From the NCBI RefSeq assembly GCF_003885045.1, contig NZ_RHJS01000002.1, positions 5,325,302 to 5,389,301 on the forward strand: a stretch of DNA of 64,000 nt, written 5' to 3'. The notes under the pieces are model-generated. The model worked only from the letters and a program-made list of their open reading frames with translations. It ran no database searches and had not been told where the DNA came from. Shown here piece after piece: positions 1-8,239 of the stretch. Position 1 is the first letter of the stretch. Each line of letters starts with the position of its first letter. Origin of the DNA: Schaedlerella arabinosiphila (lineage in GTDB: Bacteria; Bacillota; Clostridia; Lachnospirales; Lachnospiraceae). Both the position numbers and the translations under genes were made by a program.

Positions 1-221
1 ATACCAACCTCAGAACATTCTCCCTCGAAGTTTGCTCTCAGATCCTTGATGATATCCTCGCTTACGCCCTTTGCAACACCTACTACGTGCTCAGCAGCCC
101 ATTCTCTTCCGCCGCTCTGCTCTTTGAACTTCTCAGCCCCAACGTGACACTGCGGACACTCAGCCGGTGCAGAATCTCCCTCATGAACATAACCACATAC
201 TGTACATACAAATTTTTTCAT
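1..221 (-). CDS. Reverse rubrerythrin (rubredoxin domain first), partial
   Basis: The gene starts at 221 on the minus strand and runs off the window, leaving 73 codons. The visible part opens with a rubredoxin-type iron site, CTVCGYVHEG followed by CPQCHVG, then the start of what should be the ferritin-like diiron domain. The rubredoxin-first order is that of clostridial reverse rubrerythrins, which reduce hydrogen peroxide (and oxygen) with electrons from NADH via reductases. It lies 56 nt downstream of the perR-like gene on the same strand, so the two are probably one peroxide-responsive transcript. The family call is firm from the paired CxxC sites; the diiron domain itself is outside the window. 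Confidence 0.85.
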   Translation of the reverse strand, partial: MKKFVCTVCGYVHEGDSAPAECPQCHVGAEKFKEQSGGREWAAEHVVGVAKGVSEDIIKDLRANFEGECSEVG

Positions 222-277
222 TTTTAAAATCTCCTTCTCTTAAAAGATGTTTTTCGCCTCTTGCGGCATTCCGCAGA

Positions 278-688
278 TTAAGAACTGCGGGCTTGTGACA
301 CTTTAGAGCAGTCACCGCATGTCCCATAAAAAATGGTGTTGCTGGATTCTATCAGGCCGTCAAAGTTCTCTGCGGCCGATTGATTCAGCCTGGTAATTTC
401 TGCCATGTCCAGATCCAGATCCAGAATCCGTCTGCAGCATGTGCAGAAAAAATGATTGTGCGGCAGAACAAAACCATCAAACCTGTCTACTCCGTCAGGG
501 GAAGTGATCTTGACAGCCTCCCCGATCTCGGTCAGCAGCCTCAGATTCCGGTATACGGTGCCAAGGCTGATATTCGGAAAATCTTCCCGCACATGCTGAT
601 AAACAATATCGGCTGACGGGTGCTCATTCGTAGATAACAGGTAAGTTTTGATGGATTCTCGCTGTCGGCTGTACTTTAACGCTGCCAA
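278..688 (-). CDS. perR: Fur-family peroxide regulator, PerR-like
   Basis: This 136-residue protein has the Fur fold: a winged-helix DNA-binding half (helix around NISLGTVYRNLRLL) and a dimerisation half with the metal site LPHNHFFCTCCRRILD and a distal FYGTCGDC zinc pair. PerR proteins use a bound Fe or Mn to sense hydrogen peroxide through histidine oxidation and then release their operators. The PerR assignment over Fur or Zur rests on a 7-1-7 palindrome of PerR-box type just upstream (714-728) and on the rubrerythrin gene downstream. The ribosome site AAGGAGGA precedes the ATG. Autoregulation is likely because the palindrome sits at the predicted transcription start. Confidence 0.88.
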   Translation of the reverse strand: MAALKYSRQRESIKTYLLSTNEHPSADIVYQHVREDFPNISLGTVYRNLRLLTEIGEAVKITSPDGVDRFDGFVLPHNHFFCTCCRRILDLDLDMAEITRLNQSAAENFDGLIESSNTIFYGTCGDCSKVSQARSS

Positions 689-713
689 AGAAATCCTCCT
701 TCAAAATTAATAA

Positions 714-728
714 TAGTAATAATTACTA
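714..728 (-). promoter_or_regulatory. PerR-box operator (7-1-7 palindrome)
   Basis: TAGTAAT-A-ATTACTA is a perfect 15-bp inverted repeat with the 7-1-7 geometry of the PerR box. It lies just downstream of the perR -10 element, where a bound repressor would block initiation. Confidence 0.75.
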
Positions 729-736
729 CAATTAAG

Positions 737-765
737 ACTATATATCATTTTCCGGAAAAAGTCAA
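737..765 (-). promoter_or_regulatory. Sigma-A promoter of perR-rubrerythrin
   Basis: On the minus strand TTGACT (760-765) is followed after exactly 17 nt by TATAGT (737-742). The predicted start near 730 falls at the palindromic operator. Confidence 0.75.
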
Positions 766-801
766 GAGTAAAAATGATTTTTTTTAAAAATAAAATTACT
801 A

Positions 802-884
802 TTCACGGTCAGATAAAAAATGGCAGATATATTCGTCAAACAAAGCTTGTAAGAAGCTGACTCATATTTTTATCTGACTGTGAA
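802..884. repeat. Long imperfect inverted repeat, 18-bp arms
   Basis: Arms 802-819 and 867-884 are reverse complements at 17 of 18 positions (TTCACGGTCAGATAAAAA and its partner), separated by 47 bp. The left end reads ATTACTATTCAC, close to the ends of the mobile elements at 25529 and 44947, but no target duplication is visible. The rest of the 689-1126 gap holds the two divergent promoters and a leader of about 80 nt. Confidence 0.6.
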
Positions 885-1012
885 GATCTGAAAGAGCAAT
901 TATAAATGACAACAATTTATATTATGACAAAATGTTAGCTGAAAATGTATATAATATAGAAGGAATTGTTATAATATGTCAGAGTTTGCATGTGAAAAAA
1001 CTGTTAAAAGGA

Positions 1013-1041
1013 TTGACATGCAATTGATATACTGTTAAAAT
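1013..1041 (+). promoter_or_regulatory. Sigma-A promoter of the SH3-NlpC/P60 gene
   Basis: TTGACA (1013-1018), a 17-nt spacer and TAAAAT (1036-1041). It gives a leader of roughly 80 nt before the ribosome site AAGGAGG and ATG 1127. Confidence 0.7.
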
Positions 1042-1126
1042 AACACCGTAATAAAATTTAACATTTGTGTAACATTTAGAACTTCCTACAAAAGATAAAG
1101 TCATAGATTTCTTAAGGAGGTTTTAT

Positions 1127-2875
1127 ATGAAGGTAACACATGTGAGGCGAAAAGTGATGCTCTCTGCGCTGGCAGGGGCAATCATGATTCCGGGGAGTGC
1201 AATCCGGGCAAAGGCGGCTGACGGGAAGACGGACAGCACATCGCTGGTGCCGGTTGCAGGAATCGAATCTGTGCTGACAGAGTGCCTTGAGACAAATGTA
1301 AAGGACAACATTGATCTTTATTTGATACCAACAAACGAGGGCGAGTATTTAAACAGGGCATTTTCTAATGTAAAGAATTATTCTTATATTAGAAATGCCC
1401 CCAACGAGGAAAGCGAGTGGACAGGAAAGCTTTACGACGATTCCACGGTCACGGTTCTGGAATACAGGGGAGACTGGACAAAGATCCGCTCCGGGAGCGT
1501 AGAAGGCTATGTACCTGCCGATGCATTATATACAGGAGACGAAGCAAAAAAACGAGCGAAAGACTACGAGACGAATGTAGTCACGGTCCTGGCAGATGTT
1601 TTGAATGTAAGAAGCGGCCAGGGAACAGAAAACGAAATATTGACACAGGTGATGTTCAAACAGCAGTACGAAGCTGCCGGAGAGCCGGTAAACGGCTGGT
1701 ATCCGGTGAAAGTCGATGGATTTGACGGCTGGGTCTGCGGGGAATATGTGGAAGCCGAGACTACATTTTCCTATGCGGAATCCAAGCAGGAGGAACAGCA
1801 CCGCCTTGCACAGGGAGACACACAGACCCGGGGAACGATACGGACTGCCGGGACATCTGACGGGGAGCGGACCCGGAAAAATAAAACCGCAGAAACACGG
1901 AACAAGACTGACGGCATCCAGACCGGAACCGCTGTCGGAAGCCAGGCCAATGGAAGCCGGACAGACACAGTCGCCGGAAGCCAGGCAGACGTAAACCAGG
2001 CAAACGGGGCGCAGACAGGCGCATCATCCGCAGCTCAGGCAAATGGAACTCAGGCCGCAGCCGAAATCCAGACCAATGGGACACAGACAGTCGCAGCGTC
2101 CGGGAACCAGTCCAACGGAACCCAGGCAAATGGAACCCAGATAAACGGAGCGCAGACCGGCACTACATCCGGCAGCCAGTCCAACGAAGCTCAGGCAAAC
2201 GGAACCCAGACAGTCGCAGCGTCCGGAAACCAGTCCAACGTAGTCCAGGCAAACGGAACCCAGACCGGCGCCGCATCCGGCAGCCAGTCCAACGAAGCCC
2301 AGGCAAACGGAACCCAGACCGGCGCCGCATCCGGAAGCCAGTCCAACGGAGCCCAGGCAAATGGAGCCCAGGCCGGCAGCATCAGCGTAGACAGCATGGG
2401 CAGACCCCAGTTTGACGGGGCCCAGACAGCAGAACAGGGAGCAGCCGGAACAGGAAATCCGGCCGGAGAAAACACACAGCAGGCAGACGGCACGGCCGAG
2501 GTGCAGGAAACCGCAGTGGTGGATTCTCAGGAATATGCCGGACAGGCAGTCATCAATTTTGCCTGCCAGTTTATCGGAAATCCCTATGTATGGGGCGGCA
2601 CCAGCCTGACAAACGGTGCGGACTGCTCCGGATTTGTACAATCTGTTTACGCAAACTTCGGAATTGCCCTTCCGCGTACCACCTATGAAATGGTAAACGC
2701 AGGGTATGAAGTCAGCTATGACCAGGCGCTTCCGGGCGATCTTGTATTATATGACGGACATGTTGGCCTGTACATGGGCGACGGAACCATCGTCAATGCC
2801 ATGAATGAAGCACAGGGCATTGGAATCTGCACAGCCACATATGCACCGATCATTACAGTCCGCCGTGTCCTATAG
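1127..2875 (+). CDS. Secreted SH3b-NlpC/P60 peptidoglycan hydrolase with repeat linker
   Basis: The 582-residue protein starts with a signal peptide (hydrophobic stretch about residues 11-30). Two bacterial SH3 domains follow (about 80-140 and 148-215). Residues 225-470 are a low-complexity Q/N/G/T/A linker that includes four to five copies of an 18-residue unit (SGSQSNEAQANGTQTGAA type). The C-terminal NlpC/P60 domain (about 473-582) has the catalytic Cys in NGADCSGFV and the His in DGHVGLYMG; the third polar position is Asn (TIVNAMN), which the family tolerates. Such enzymes cleave D-Glu-diamino acid bonds in stem peptides at the cell surface. The linker length is likely to vary between strains because the DNA repeats are 54 bp long. 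Confidence 0.9.
   Translation: MKVTHVRRKVMLSALAGAIMIPGSAIRAKAADGKTDSTSLVPVAGIESVLTECLETNVKDNIDLYLIPTNEGEYLNRAFSNVKNYSYIRNAPNEESEWTGKLYDDSTVTVLEYRGDWTKIRSGSVEGYVPADALYTGDEAKKRAKDYETNVVTVLADVLNVRSGQGTENEILTQVMFKQQYEAAGEPVNGWYPVKVDGFDGWVCGEYVEAETTFSYAESKQEEQHRLAQGDTQTRGTIRTAGTSDGERTRKNKTAETRNKTDGIQTGTAVGSQANGSRTDTVAGSQADVNQANGAQTGASSAAQANGTQAAAEIQTNGTQTVAASGNQSNGTQANGTQINGAQTGTTSGSQSNEAQANGTQTVAASGNQSNVVQANGTQTGAASGSQSNEAQANGTQTGAASGSQSNGAQANGAQAGSISVDSMGRPQFDGAQTAEQGAAGTGNPAGENTQQADGTAEVQETAVVDSQEYAGQAVINFACQFIGNPYVWGGTSLTNGADCSGFVQSVYANFGIALPRTTYEMVNAGYEVSYDQALPGDLVLYDGHVGLYMGDGTIVNAMNEAQGIGICTATYAPIITVRRVL
2098..2385 (+). repeat. 54-bp in-frame tandem repeat in linker
   Basis: About five consecutive 54-nt units encode 18-residue repeats beginning SGNQSN or SGSQSN. 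They sit between the SH3 and NlpC/P60 domains and keep the reading frame. Confidence 0.8.
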
Positions 2876-2994
2876 CAGAAAGCCGAAAAAGGCAGGACAG
2901 ACGGCGGCTCACGGGTTTGCCGTCGAATCAGATCATAATTTGCTGAAAACAGTGCGGGAATTGTCTGTAAAAAAACAGACCCCATCCTATAGAG

Positions 2995-3038
2995 ACCAGG
3001 ATCATATCCGCCGAATCCGGGGATAGATCCTGGTTTTT
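2995..3038 (+). terminator. Rho-independent terminator after the NlpC/P60 gene
   Basis: A stem ACCAGGATCATATCC with partner GGGATAGATCCTGGT is followed by five T residues. Confidence 0.75.
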
Positions 3039-3300
3039 CACATCTTTTCATATTTCGGAAGAAACTTTTTCGAGGACAAAAGTATACGGAAAAGTTTCCG
3101 CAGTCAGAGTTTTGACGGCTTCCGCAGTGGAAAACTAAGAAAACAGCATATTCAGGCGCTTTTTTTTAAATAGACAGGCAATTTAAACAAGGTTTTTCTC
3201 CCGCGCAGACTGGAAAAACGCGGAAATTGTAGATATATGATATACAAAATGCACAAAAATGTAAAAAATTGTCGAATGCATAAAAAGAGAAGTTTTCAAC

Positions 3301-3371
3301 TTATCCACACTCAAATCATTCAAAAACGTGGAAAAACGAAGAAATTCAAAAAGTTATCCACATTATCCACA
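3301..3371 (+). promoter_or_regulatory. Cluster of three consensus DnaA boxes
   Basis: TTATCCACA occurs exactly at 3301-3309, 3354-3362 and 3363-3371, the last two abutting head to tail. They sit inside an AT-rich, gene-free stretch of 843 bp (2876-3718) between the NlpC/P60 gene and a DUF1858 gene. No dnaA, dnaN or rpmH is in the window, so this need not be oriC. A DnaA-titrating or regulatory cluster, of the kind reported in Bacillus outside oriC, is the alternative. The rest of the gap holds a terminator, a TTGACT/AGTCAA palindrome at 3476-3494 and the DUF1858 promoter. Confidence 0.65.
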
Positions 3372-3626
3372 TTGAGAAACCCCTTTTTTGTGAATTACTT
3401 TGGAATAAAAAAGAACGAATGTTTTGGTGAGTTATGATGAAATTAGGAATTTGTCGAAAAAAAGAGAAAAAAATGTTGACTTTTAAGTAGTCAAAAAAGA
3501 ATCTTCAGCAGGAACACAATTCTGAAAATTTTCTGCACTTTTCAGTAAACGGCTGGCTGCTTTGCGGTTCATATCCGGCCGGGGCGTTTTTTCCTATAAT
3601 AAGAATAAAAAATCCATTTACACCGG

Positions 3627-3655
3627 TTGATAAATTAGAAATTTGGGATTATAAT
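3627..3655 (+). promoter_or_regulatory. Sigma-A promoter of the DUF1858 gene
   Basis: TTGATA (3627-3632), a 17-nt spacer, and a perfect TATAAT (3650-3655). Confidence 0.75.
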
Positions 3656-3718
3656 AAGAAACACTGTAACTGTTCAGTACAGATACGTGATATTGAAAAT
3701 AAAAGGAGGATAAGAGAA

Positions 3719-3928
3719 ATGGCACAGATTTCTAAAGATACAACGATCGGAGAACTGCTGAATGTATTTCCGGGAGCGGCTCCCATTCTGATGGAGATCG
3801 GTATGCACTGCCTTGGATGTCCGTCCGCACAGGGAGAATCCCTTGCAGAAGCAGCAATGGTTCATGGGATCGACTCAGACCTGCTGGTAGAAAAGATCAA
3901 CGCGGCAATCACAGCGGCTGCAAAATAA
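3719..3928 (+). CDS. DUF1858 domain protein
   Basis: This 69-residue cytoplasmic protein is a stand-alone DUF1858 domain. It has the family pattern TTIGELLNVFPGAAPILMEIGMHCLGC with the conserved Cys pair spaced CLGC. DUF1858 occurs alone or fused to ScdA/hybrid-cluster-like and redox proteins and is linked to metal or sulphur redox chemistry, but no reaction is established. The gene is monocistronic, with AAAGGAGGAT ahead of the ATG, its own promoter and a strong terminator. The anaerobic redox role is inferred from family context only. Confidence 0.85.
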   Translation: MAQISKDTTIGELLNVFPGAAPILMEIGMHCLGCPSAQGESLAEAAMVHGIDSDLLVEKINAAITAAAK

Positions 3929-3940
3929 ACAAACAAAAAT

Positions 3941-3977
3941 CCGTCCGGACATCTGGAATCCCGGACGGAATTTTTTT
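3941..3977. terminator. Bidirectional terminator between DUF1858 gene and mecA
   Basis: CCGTCCGG and CCGGACGG form an 8-bp GC stem, with T residues following on the plus strand and A residues preceding it, so it can serve both convergent genes. Confidence 0.8.
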
Positions 3978-3979
3978 GC

Positions 3980-4699
3980 TTAAACCTCTGTCAGCCGCTG
4001 TACGGCATCTGTCGAAATGACAGTCTCACAATGTTCTTCCAAAAATGCAAGCACGGAGCCGGAAACTCTTTCGAGAGTGCCGTATTCTGAAAGCATATTG
4101 CAGATCTTGTTAAATTCGTTACTCGTATGTTTTGATTGTGTGAGGGCCAGGATATAGATATCATTCCCGGGATCTCGGTATAATGTATTTCGTCCCTGGT
4201 ACATCTGGGCGATCAGCCGTGCTGCCTGTATCACGCGGTCGATATTCTCAAATGAGAACAGCTTTGCGGGGGCTGGTTCCGGAGCCTTCTTTTCTTCCAC
4301 GGCCTGAGCTGCGCCTGCCGCAGCCTCCTTGACCTTGTTCAGCAGATCAAGGAACTCTTCGGCACCTTCCAGCTTGCTGAATGGGGATTCATGAACAGCA
4401 TCCGATTCGCCGAAAGGAGTAAACTTGGAAAATCTCGTATCCAGTTCTTCCGGGTCCTCTACCTTTGTAATGATCAACACAATAGAATCCGCAGAAGCCG
4501 GAATTGCCTCGATCATCAAAGGAATATCATCAGCTTCGAAGCCAAAGTCAAATGATGCCTGCTGCATCATGTCACGAAAAAGAGACTTTGCGTTCTCCGT
4601 ACCATAAGCCAGTTCACTCAATTTTAGATGGCGGGCCGCCAGATCAGCATGTGTCAAAGTGCAACGAATTTGATTTTCATTCAGTTTTTCGATTTTCAT
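3980..4699 (-). CDS. mecA: Adapter protein MecA
   Basis: The 239-residue product starts MKIEKLNENQIRCTLTHADL, the conserved N-terminal substrate-recognition region of MecA, and ends with the C-terminal ClpC-binding domain (from about residue 150, ending VISTDAVQRLTEV). A charged, Ala/Pro-rich linker joins them. MecA delivers substrates such as ComK or Spo0A-like proteins to the ClpC ATPase and helps ClpC assemble. An in-frame ATG 54 nt upstream exists, but AAGGATG sits in the right place for ATG 4699. It is monocistronic with a good promoter at 4797-4825. No competence genes are nearby. Confidence 0.92.
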   Translation of the reverse strand: MKIEKLNENQIRCTLTHADLAARHLKLSELAYGTENAKSLFRDMMQQASFDFGFEADDIPLMIEAIPASADSIVLIITKVEDPEELDTRFSKFTPFGESDAVHESPFSKLEGAEEFLDLLNKVKEAAAGAAQAVEEKKAPEPAPAKLFSFENIDRVIQAARLIAQMYQGRNTLYRDPGNDIYILALTQSKHTSNEFNKICNMLSEYGTLERVSGSVLAFLEEHCETVISTDAVQRLTEV

Positions 4700-4796
4700 A
4701 TGATCACATCCTTCTGATATTGATATATAACAATGTATGCAGGTTCTCCCCACTTACATATACCCAAAGGGCAACCCATATATCATTCTCAACCTT

Positions 4797-4825
4797 AGTA
4801 TAAACAATATCTGTGGATATGTAAA
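4797..4825 (-). promoter_or_regulatory. Sigma-A promoter of mecA
   Basis: On the minus strand TTTACA (4820-4825), 17 nt, TATACT (4797-4802). The spacer contains ATATCCACA, one base from a DnaA box, which may be chance. Confidence 0.7.
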
Positions 4826-4991
4826 GAAAAATAATCATAAAATATTTGGAAATACACGGGTTATAAACAAATTAACACCGCTTATGCACAACAAACACAT
4901 TGAAATTACGTTTAAGGCTCCGTATAATGGCGAAACAGAAGATAGTATTCCACGATAAATAAATCATGCTCACGAAAGGAGGGCGGAGAAC

Positions 4992-5048
4992 ATGAGGCCG
5001 AAAGGGCGTCCTGCACACGTCCGGACAGGCAGCATCTTAATCGAATGA
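4992..5048 (+). CDS. Possible 18-codon small ORF
   Basis: ATG 4992 follows a strong ribosome site (AAGGAGGGCGGAGAAC) and opens an 18-codon frame, MRPKGRPAHVRTGSILIE. No homologue is recognised. It may be a leader peptide or chance. It lies in the 540-bp region between mecA (start 4699) and the gene at 5241, where apart from the mecA promoter I see no other clear feature. Confidence 0.3.
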   Translation: MRPKGRPAHVRTGSILIE

Positions 5049-5240
5049 TCTTATAATCTATTCTGACGGTCATATTGGTCAAGGTTCCGATTCAGGAACA
5101 GATTCTGAGAGAGAAGGAAAAATCCCTGTGCGGTTCGTACTATCTTCCGTTTGCATAAGCAGCGGTATGTCACATGCACCTTCGTCTGGCAGCAAACGAC
5201 AGCCTGTTTATCAGAACCCGCAGAGAGAGGAGCGGAACAA

Positions 5241-5516
5241 ATGAGGAAGAAAAAGATATCATATCAAAATTTGTACACAGAATTGGAGGGCTTTGAACGG
5301 AATGGGGTATGCATTCTGATCGACGGCAGCCATGCAAGCCCGCTTCAGGTAGTGAGGGCGCATATGGTCCGGGAAGAAGGAGCCTATATGCGGGATTACG
5401 AAGTGGACAAGAACGGACACATAGAGACGCTTTCATTTATCAACATCAATCACACAGGAAAAAAGAAGAAAGGAAAGGAAGACCAATCAAAACCCCGAGA
5501 TCGGACTGAGATATAA
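5241..5516 (+). CDS. Small conserved-type hypothetical protein
   Basis: The 91-residue protein MRKKKISYQNLYTELEGF... has no family I can name. It is soluble, mixed alpha/beta in appearance, with a basic tail (TGKKKKGKEDQ). The frame is open 90 nt further upstream, but AGAGAGGAGCGG before ATG 5241 marks the likely start. No signal peptide or membrane segment is seen. It stands alone ahead of the GH18 gene, which has its own promoter-like TATAAT at 5618. Confidence 0.6.
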   Translation: MRKKKISYQNLYTELEGFERNGVCILIDGSHASPLQVVRAHMVREEGAYMRDYEVDKNGHIETLSFININHTGKKKKGKEDQSKPRDRTEI

Positions 5517-5695
5517 GAATTTTGGTAAAACTTAAGATCCGTATATGATAAAACATAGGCAAAACATAAAATTTTGCCAATTTCCTAAAATACTGATGAC
5601 GTATAAAAAAAATGTGGTATAATGGTCAGGTGAAATGCCGGGCGGCGCAGGAGATACACTTTCTTATATGGCAAAGTCCGGACAGGAGGTAAGGA

Positions 5696-8050
5696 ATGGA
5701 CGAAAGACAAGGAACAGGATTAGATACCACAAATCAATGGTCCGGTCAGAATCAGGACAGGCCGCCAAGGGGCACGGATAAAAACGGTGCACCGGCGGAC
5801 CCGGTACGTTTACGGAGAATCAAAAAATTGGAGATCGAAAGCCTGCGCAAAGCAGGCAGAGCCCATATTGGTGATATGCGCAGAGCAGGAGCAGACAAAA
5901 CCGCAGCCGGATATGAAGCGAGAGTTTCCGGAACTGACGAGAATCGGAGCGCAAGGCCATCCGGAGCCGCAGGTACACAGGGCGGCAGGATGCCTGGAAG
6001 CGGCGTTTCGCATAACGGCAGAGTATCCGGGGCTGACGGTGCGCCGGGCAGGAGGACATATGCCGGCGACGGCGCCCAGGGCAGAAGGATATCCGGGTCT
6101 GATGACGTACGAAGGCCCGGCGGTGCGGATTCTGAAGGCAGGCGGGAAGGCAAGGCTCCAGGAGGCGGCTCCGTTCAGGATAAAGGAAGGCAGCGGGCGG
6201 ACGAACCGAAGAATGCAAGAATGGCAGGGACTCCAGGCAGACAGCGCCCGGGCGGACGCGGGATGAGAAGAGGCAACCGCGCCAGAAGAAGGCGCAGGAA
6301 TCTGATCTTACGTCTGGTATCACTTGTGGTATTATTGGTCATAGCAGCAGGAGGCGCTCTTTTCTGGCAAAAGTACGGTCCATCAAAAGAGGAAGCAGAT
6401 TTGAAAGAATATTATGGGCTGGAAAATGAGAACGATATTGCGGTGGTCATTAATAATGAAGTGATCAGAAAGGAAGAAGGAGGCGCGCCAGTCGGCAAAT
6501 TAATCGACGGGCAGCCGTATGTAGAATATTCCGTTGTCAGACATTATATTAATGAAAGATTTTACTGGGACCCCAACGAAAGTATCATGCTTTACACACT
6601 GCCCGGCGGCAACGTATCCGTGACGGTTGGCAGCAAAGAATATACGGAGATTAACGAAAAGAAAAGTGAAAATTATGTGATCCTGAAAACAGAAGGCAGA
6701 ACGGCATATATCGCACTCCCGTTTATCAAGGAGTATACAGGCATGGATTTCAGCGTTTATGAAAATCCAGGCAGAGCTGCAATCACATGCAGGTGGGGCG
6801 AGATTCAGACCGCTGCCTTGAAGAAAAATACGGAAGTGCGCTATCAGGGCGGGGTAAAAAGCCCCATCCTGACAGAGGTGAAGAAGTCGGATAAGGTAAC
6901 CGTACTGGAAGACGAAGGAGACTGGAAAAAGGTCGCTACCGCGGACGGATTCGTAGGGTATGTAAAGACGAATGCGCTGAGAAAGCAGGTCGCGGAAACC
7001 ACAACAGGCAGCTTTATCGAACCGGAATATACCAACATTTCGGTGAACCATACGATCAATATGGCGTGGCACAATGTGTCGCACCCCGATGCCAACAACT
7101 ATATGCTGGAGACGATCGCAAGCACGAAGGGGCTGACCACGCTGGCGCCTACATGGTTCAGCATTTCCGATACAGACGGCAACATGGACTCCATCGCTTC
7201 CTCCGATTACGTGAATTTTGCACACCAGCAAAATCTGGAGGTGTGGGGCGTATTAAGAGATTTCCATGGAGAGATCAGTTCTTATGAACAGACCTATGAG
7301 GTGCTGAGCTATACATCCAAAAGGGAGAACCTGATCAACCAGGTGATTGCGGAGGCGATCCAGTTCAACCTGGACGGGATCAATCTGGATTTTGAGCTGA
7401 TTTCTACAGAATGCGGGGAGCACTATATCCAGTTCGTACGTGAATTGTCTGTAAAATGCAGACAGAACGGGCTTGTATTTTCAATTGATAACTATGTTCC
7501 GCAGCCTTACAACGAACATCGCGACCTGAAAGAGCAGGGCATTGTGGCCGATTATGTCGTTCTCATGGGATATGACGAGCATACGGAAGGCTCCTATGAG
7601 GCGGGCTCCGTATCATCTTACGGATATGTGAAGTCAGGTATCGAAGACGCCCTGGAAGTCGTCCCGAAGGAAAAGCTGGTAATGGGTATTCCATTTTACA
7701 CCAGGCTCTGGCAGGAGACAGACAAGACGCCGGAGCAGATCGCCGCGGACGAGGGCACAGAGGCGGCGCTGTATTCCAAGAGCATAACCAGCACGGCCCT
7801 GAGCATGGACGAGGCACAGCAGACGCTGACGCAAAACGGCGTCGAAACAAGCTGGGACAACAATACAAAACAGAACTATGCGCAGTGGGAAGTAGACGGC
7901 ACGGTCTACAAGATCTGGCTGGAGGATTCGGCATCCCTGGAAGAAAAGATGAAGCTGATCAAAGGCGCGAATCTGGCCGGCGTTGCAGAGTGGGCGCTGG
8001 GCATGGAAAATTCCGGAATATGGGATATGATCCTTCAATATGTGAATTGA
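5696..8050 (+). CDS. Membrane-anchored GH18 family cell-wall hydrolase with SH3 domain
   Basis: The 784-residue protein has a long, Gly/Arg-rich cytoplasmic N-terminus (1-200), one membrane segment (about 203-226, LVSLVVLLVIAAGGALFW), a copper-amine-oxidase-like/extracellular module (about 245-365), an SH3b domain (about 378-430) and a C-terminal GH18 TIM barrel (about 450-784). The catalytic signature FNLDGINLDFE (about 557-567) keeps the DxxDxDxE spacing with Asn in place of the second Asp and the general acid Glu intact. Related proteins (YaaH/SleL-like and SH3-GH18) act on the glycan strands of spore or vegetative peptidoglycan. Together with the NlpC/P60 and amidase genes either side it forms a cell-wall cluster. 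Confidence 0.85.
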   Translation: MDERQGTGLDTTNQWSGQNQDRPPRGTDKNGAPADPVRLRRIKKLEIESLRKAGRAHIGDMRRAGADKTAAGYEARVSGTDENRSARPSGAAGTQGGRMPGSGVSHNGRVSGADGAPGRRTYAGDGAQGRRISGSDDVRRPGGADSEGRREGKAPGGGSVQDKGRQRADEPKNARMAGTPGRQRPGGRGMRRGNRARRRRRNLILRLVSLVVLLVIAAGGALFWQKYGPSKEEADLKEYYGLENENDIAVVINNEVIRKEEGGAPVGKLIDGQPYVEYSVVRHYINERFYWDPNESIMLYTLPGGNVSVTVGSKEYTEINEKKSENYVILKTEGRTAYIALPFIKEYTGMDFSVYENPGRAAITCRWGEIQTAALKKNTEVRYQGGVKSPILTEVKKSDKVTVLEDEGDWKKVATADGFVGYVKTNALRKQVAETTTGSFIEPEYTNISVNHTINMAWHNVSHPDANNYMLETIASTKGLTTLAPTWFSISDTDGNMDSIASSDYVNFAHQQNLEVWGVLRDFHGEISSYEQTYEVLSYTSKRENLINQVIAEAIQFNLDGINLDFELISTECGEHYIQFVRELSVKCRQNGLVFSIDNYVPQPYNEHRDLKEQGIVADYVVLMGYDEHTEGSYEAGSVSSYGYVKSGIEDALEVVPKEKLVMGIPFYTRLWQETDKTPEQIAADEGTEAALYSKSITSTALSMDEAQQTLTQNGVETSWDNNTKQNYAQWEVDGTVYKIWLEDSASLEEKMKLIKGANLAGVAEWALGMENSGIWDMILQYVN

Positions 8051-8057
8051 TCTGAAG

Positions 8058-8133
8058 CATGAACAGGTCTAATGCATGAACAGGTCTGATATGCGAACAG
8101 ATTTAATGCATGACAGATCTTAATGCATGAACT
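8058..8133 (+). repeat. Degenerate 17-bp tandem array
   Basis: Five units of the type CATGAACAGGTCTAATG follow one another, with changes of up to a few bases, directly after the GH18 stop codon. Confidence 0.7.
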
Positions 8134-8186
8134 GCTCCAGGGGAAAATCTGTCATTGACAGTTTTCCATATACTAAGGCGAAAGAG

Positions 8187-8239
8187 ACATCCTCTTTTTG
8201 CATATATATGAAAATATATGCGAAAGGGGATGTTTTTTT
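8187..8239 (+). terminator. Terminator hairpin overlapping the amidase ribosome site
   Basis: Arms 8187-8207 and 8214-8233 pair over about 20 bp (with G-U pairs) and are followed by a T run ending in the TTG start codon of the next gene. The 3' arm contains AAAGGGG, the only ribosome site for that start. The structure can therefore act both as a terminator for the GH18 gene and as a mask for amidase translation. Confidence 0.6.

Noticed and set aside
2024..2641. Long minus-strand frame opposite the NlpC/P60 linker
   Set aside because: It is the mirror of a 54-bp in-frame repeat; repeats with period divisible by three keep all frames open.
3237..3437. A 66-codon gene over the DnaA-box cluster
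   Set aside because: There is no ribosome site and the sequence is Lys/Asn-rich, as expected from AT-rich non-coding DNA.
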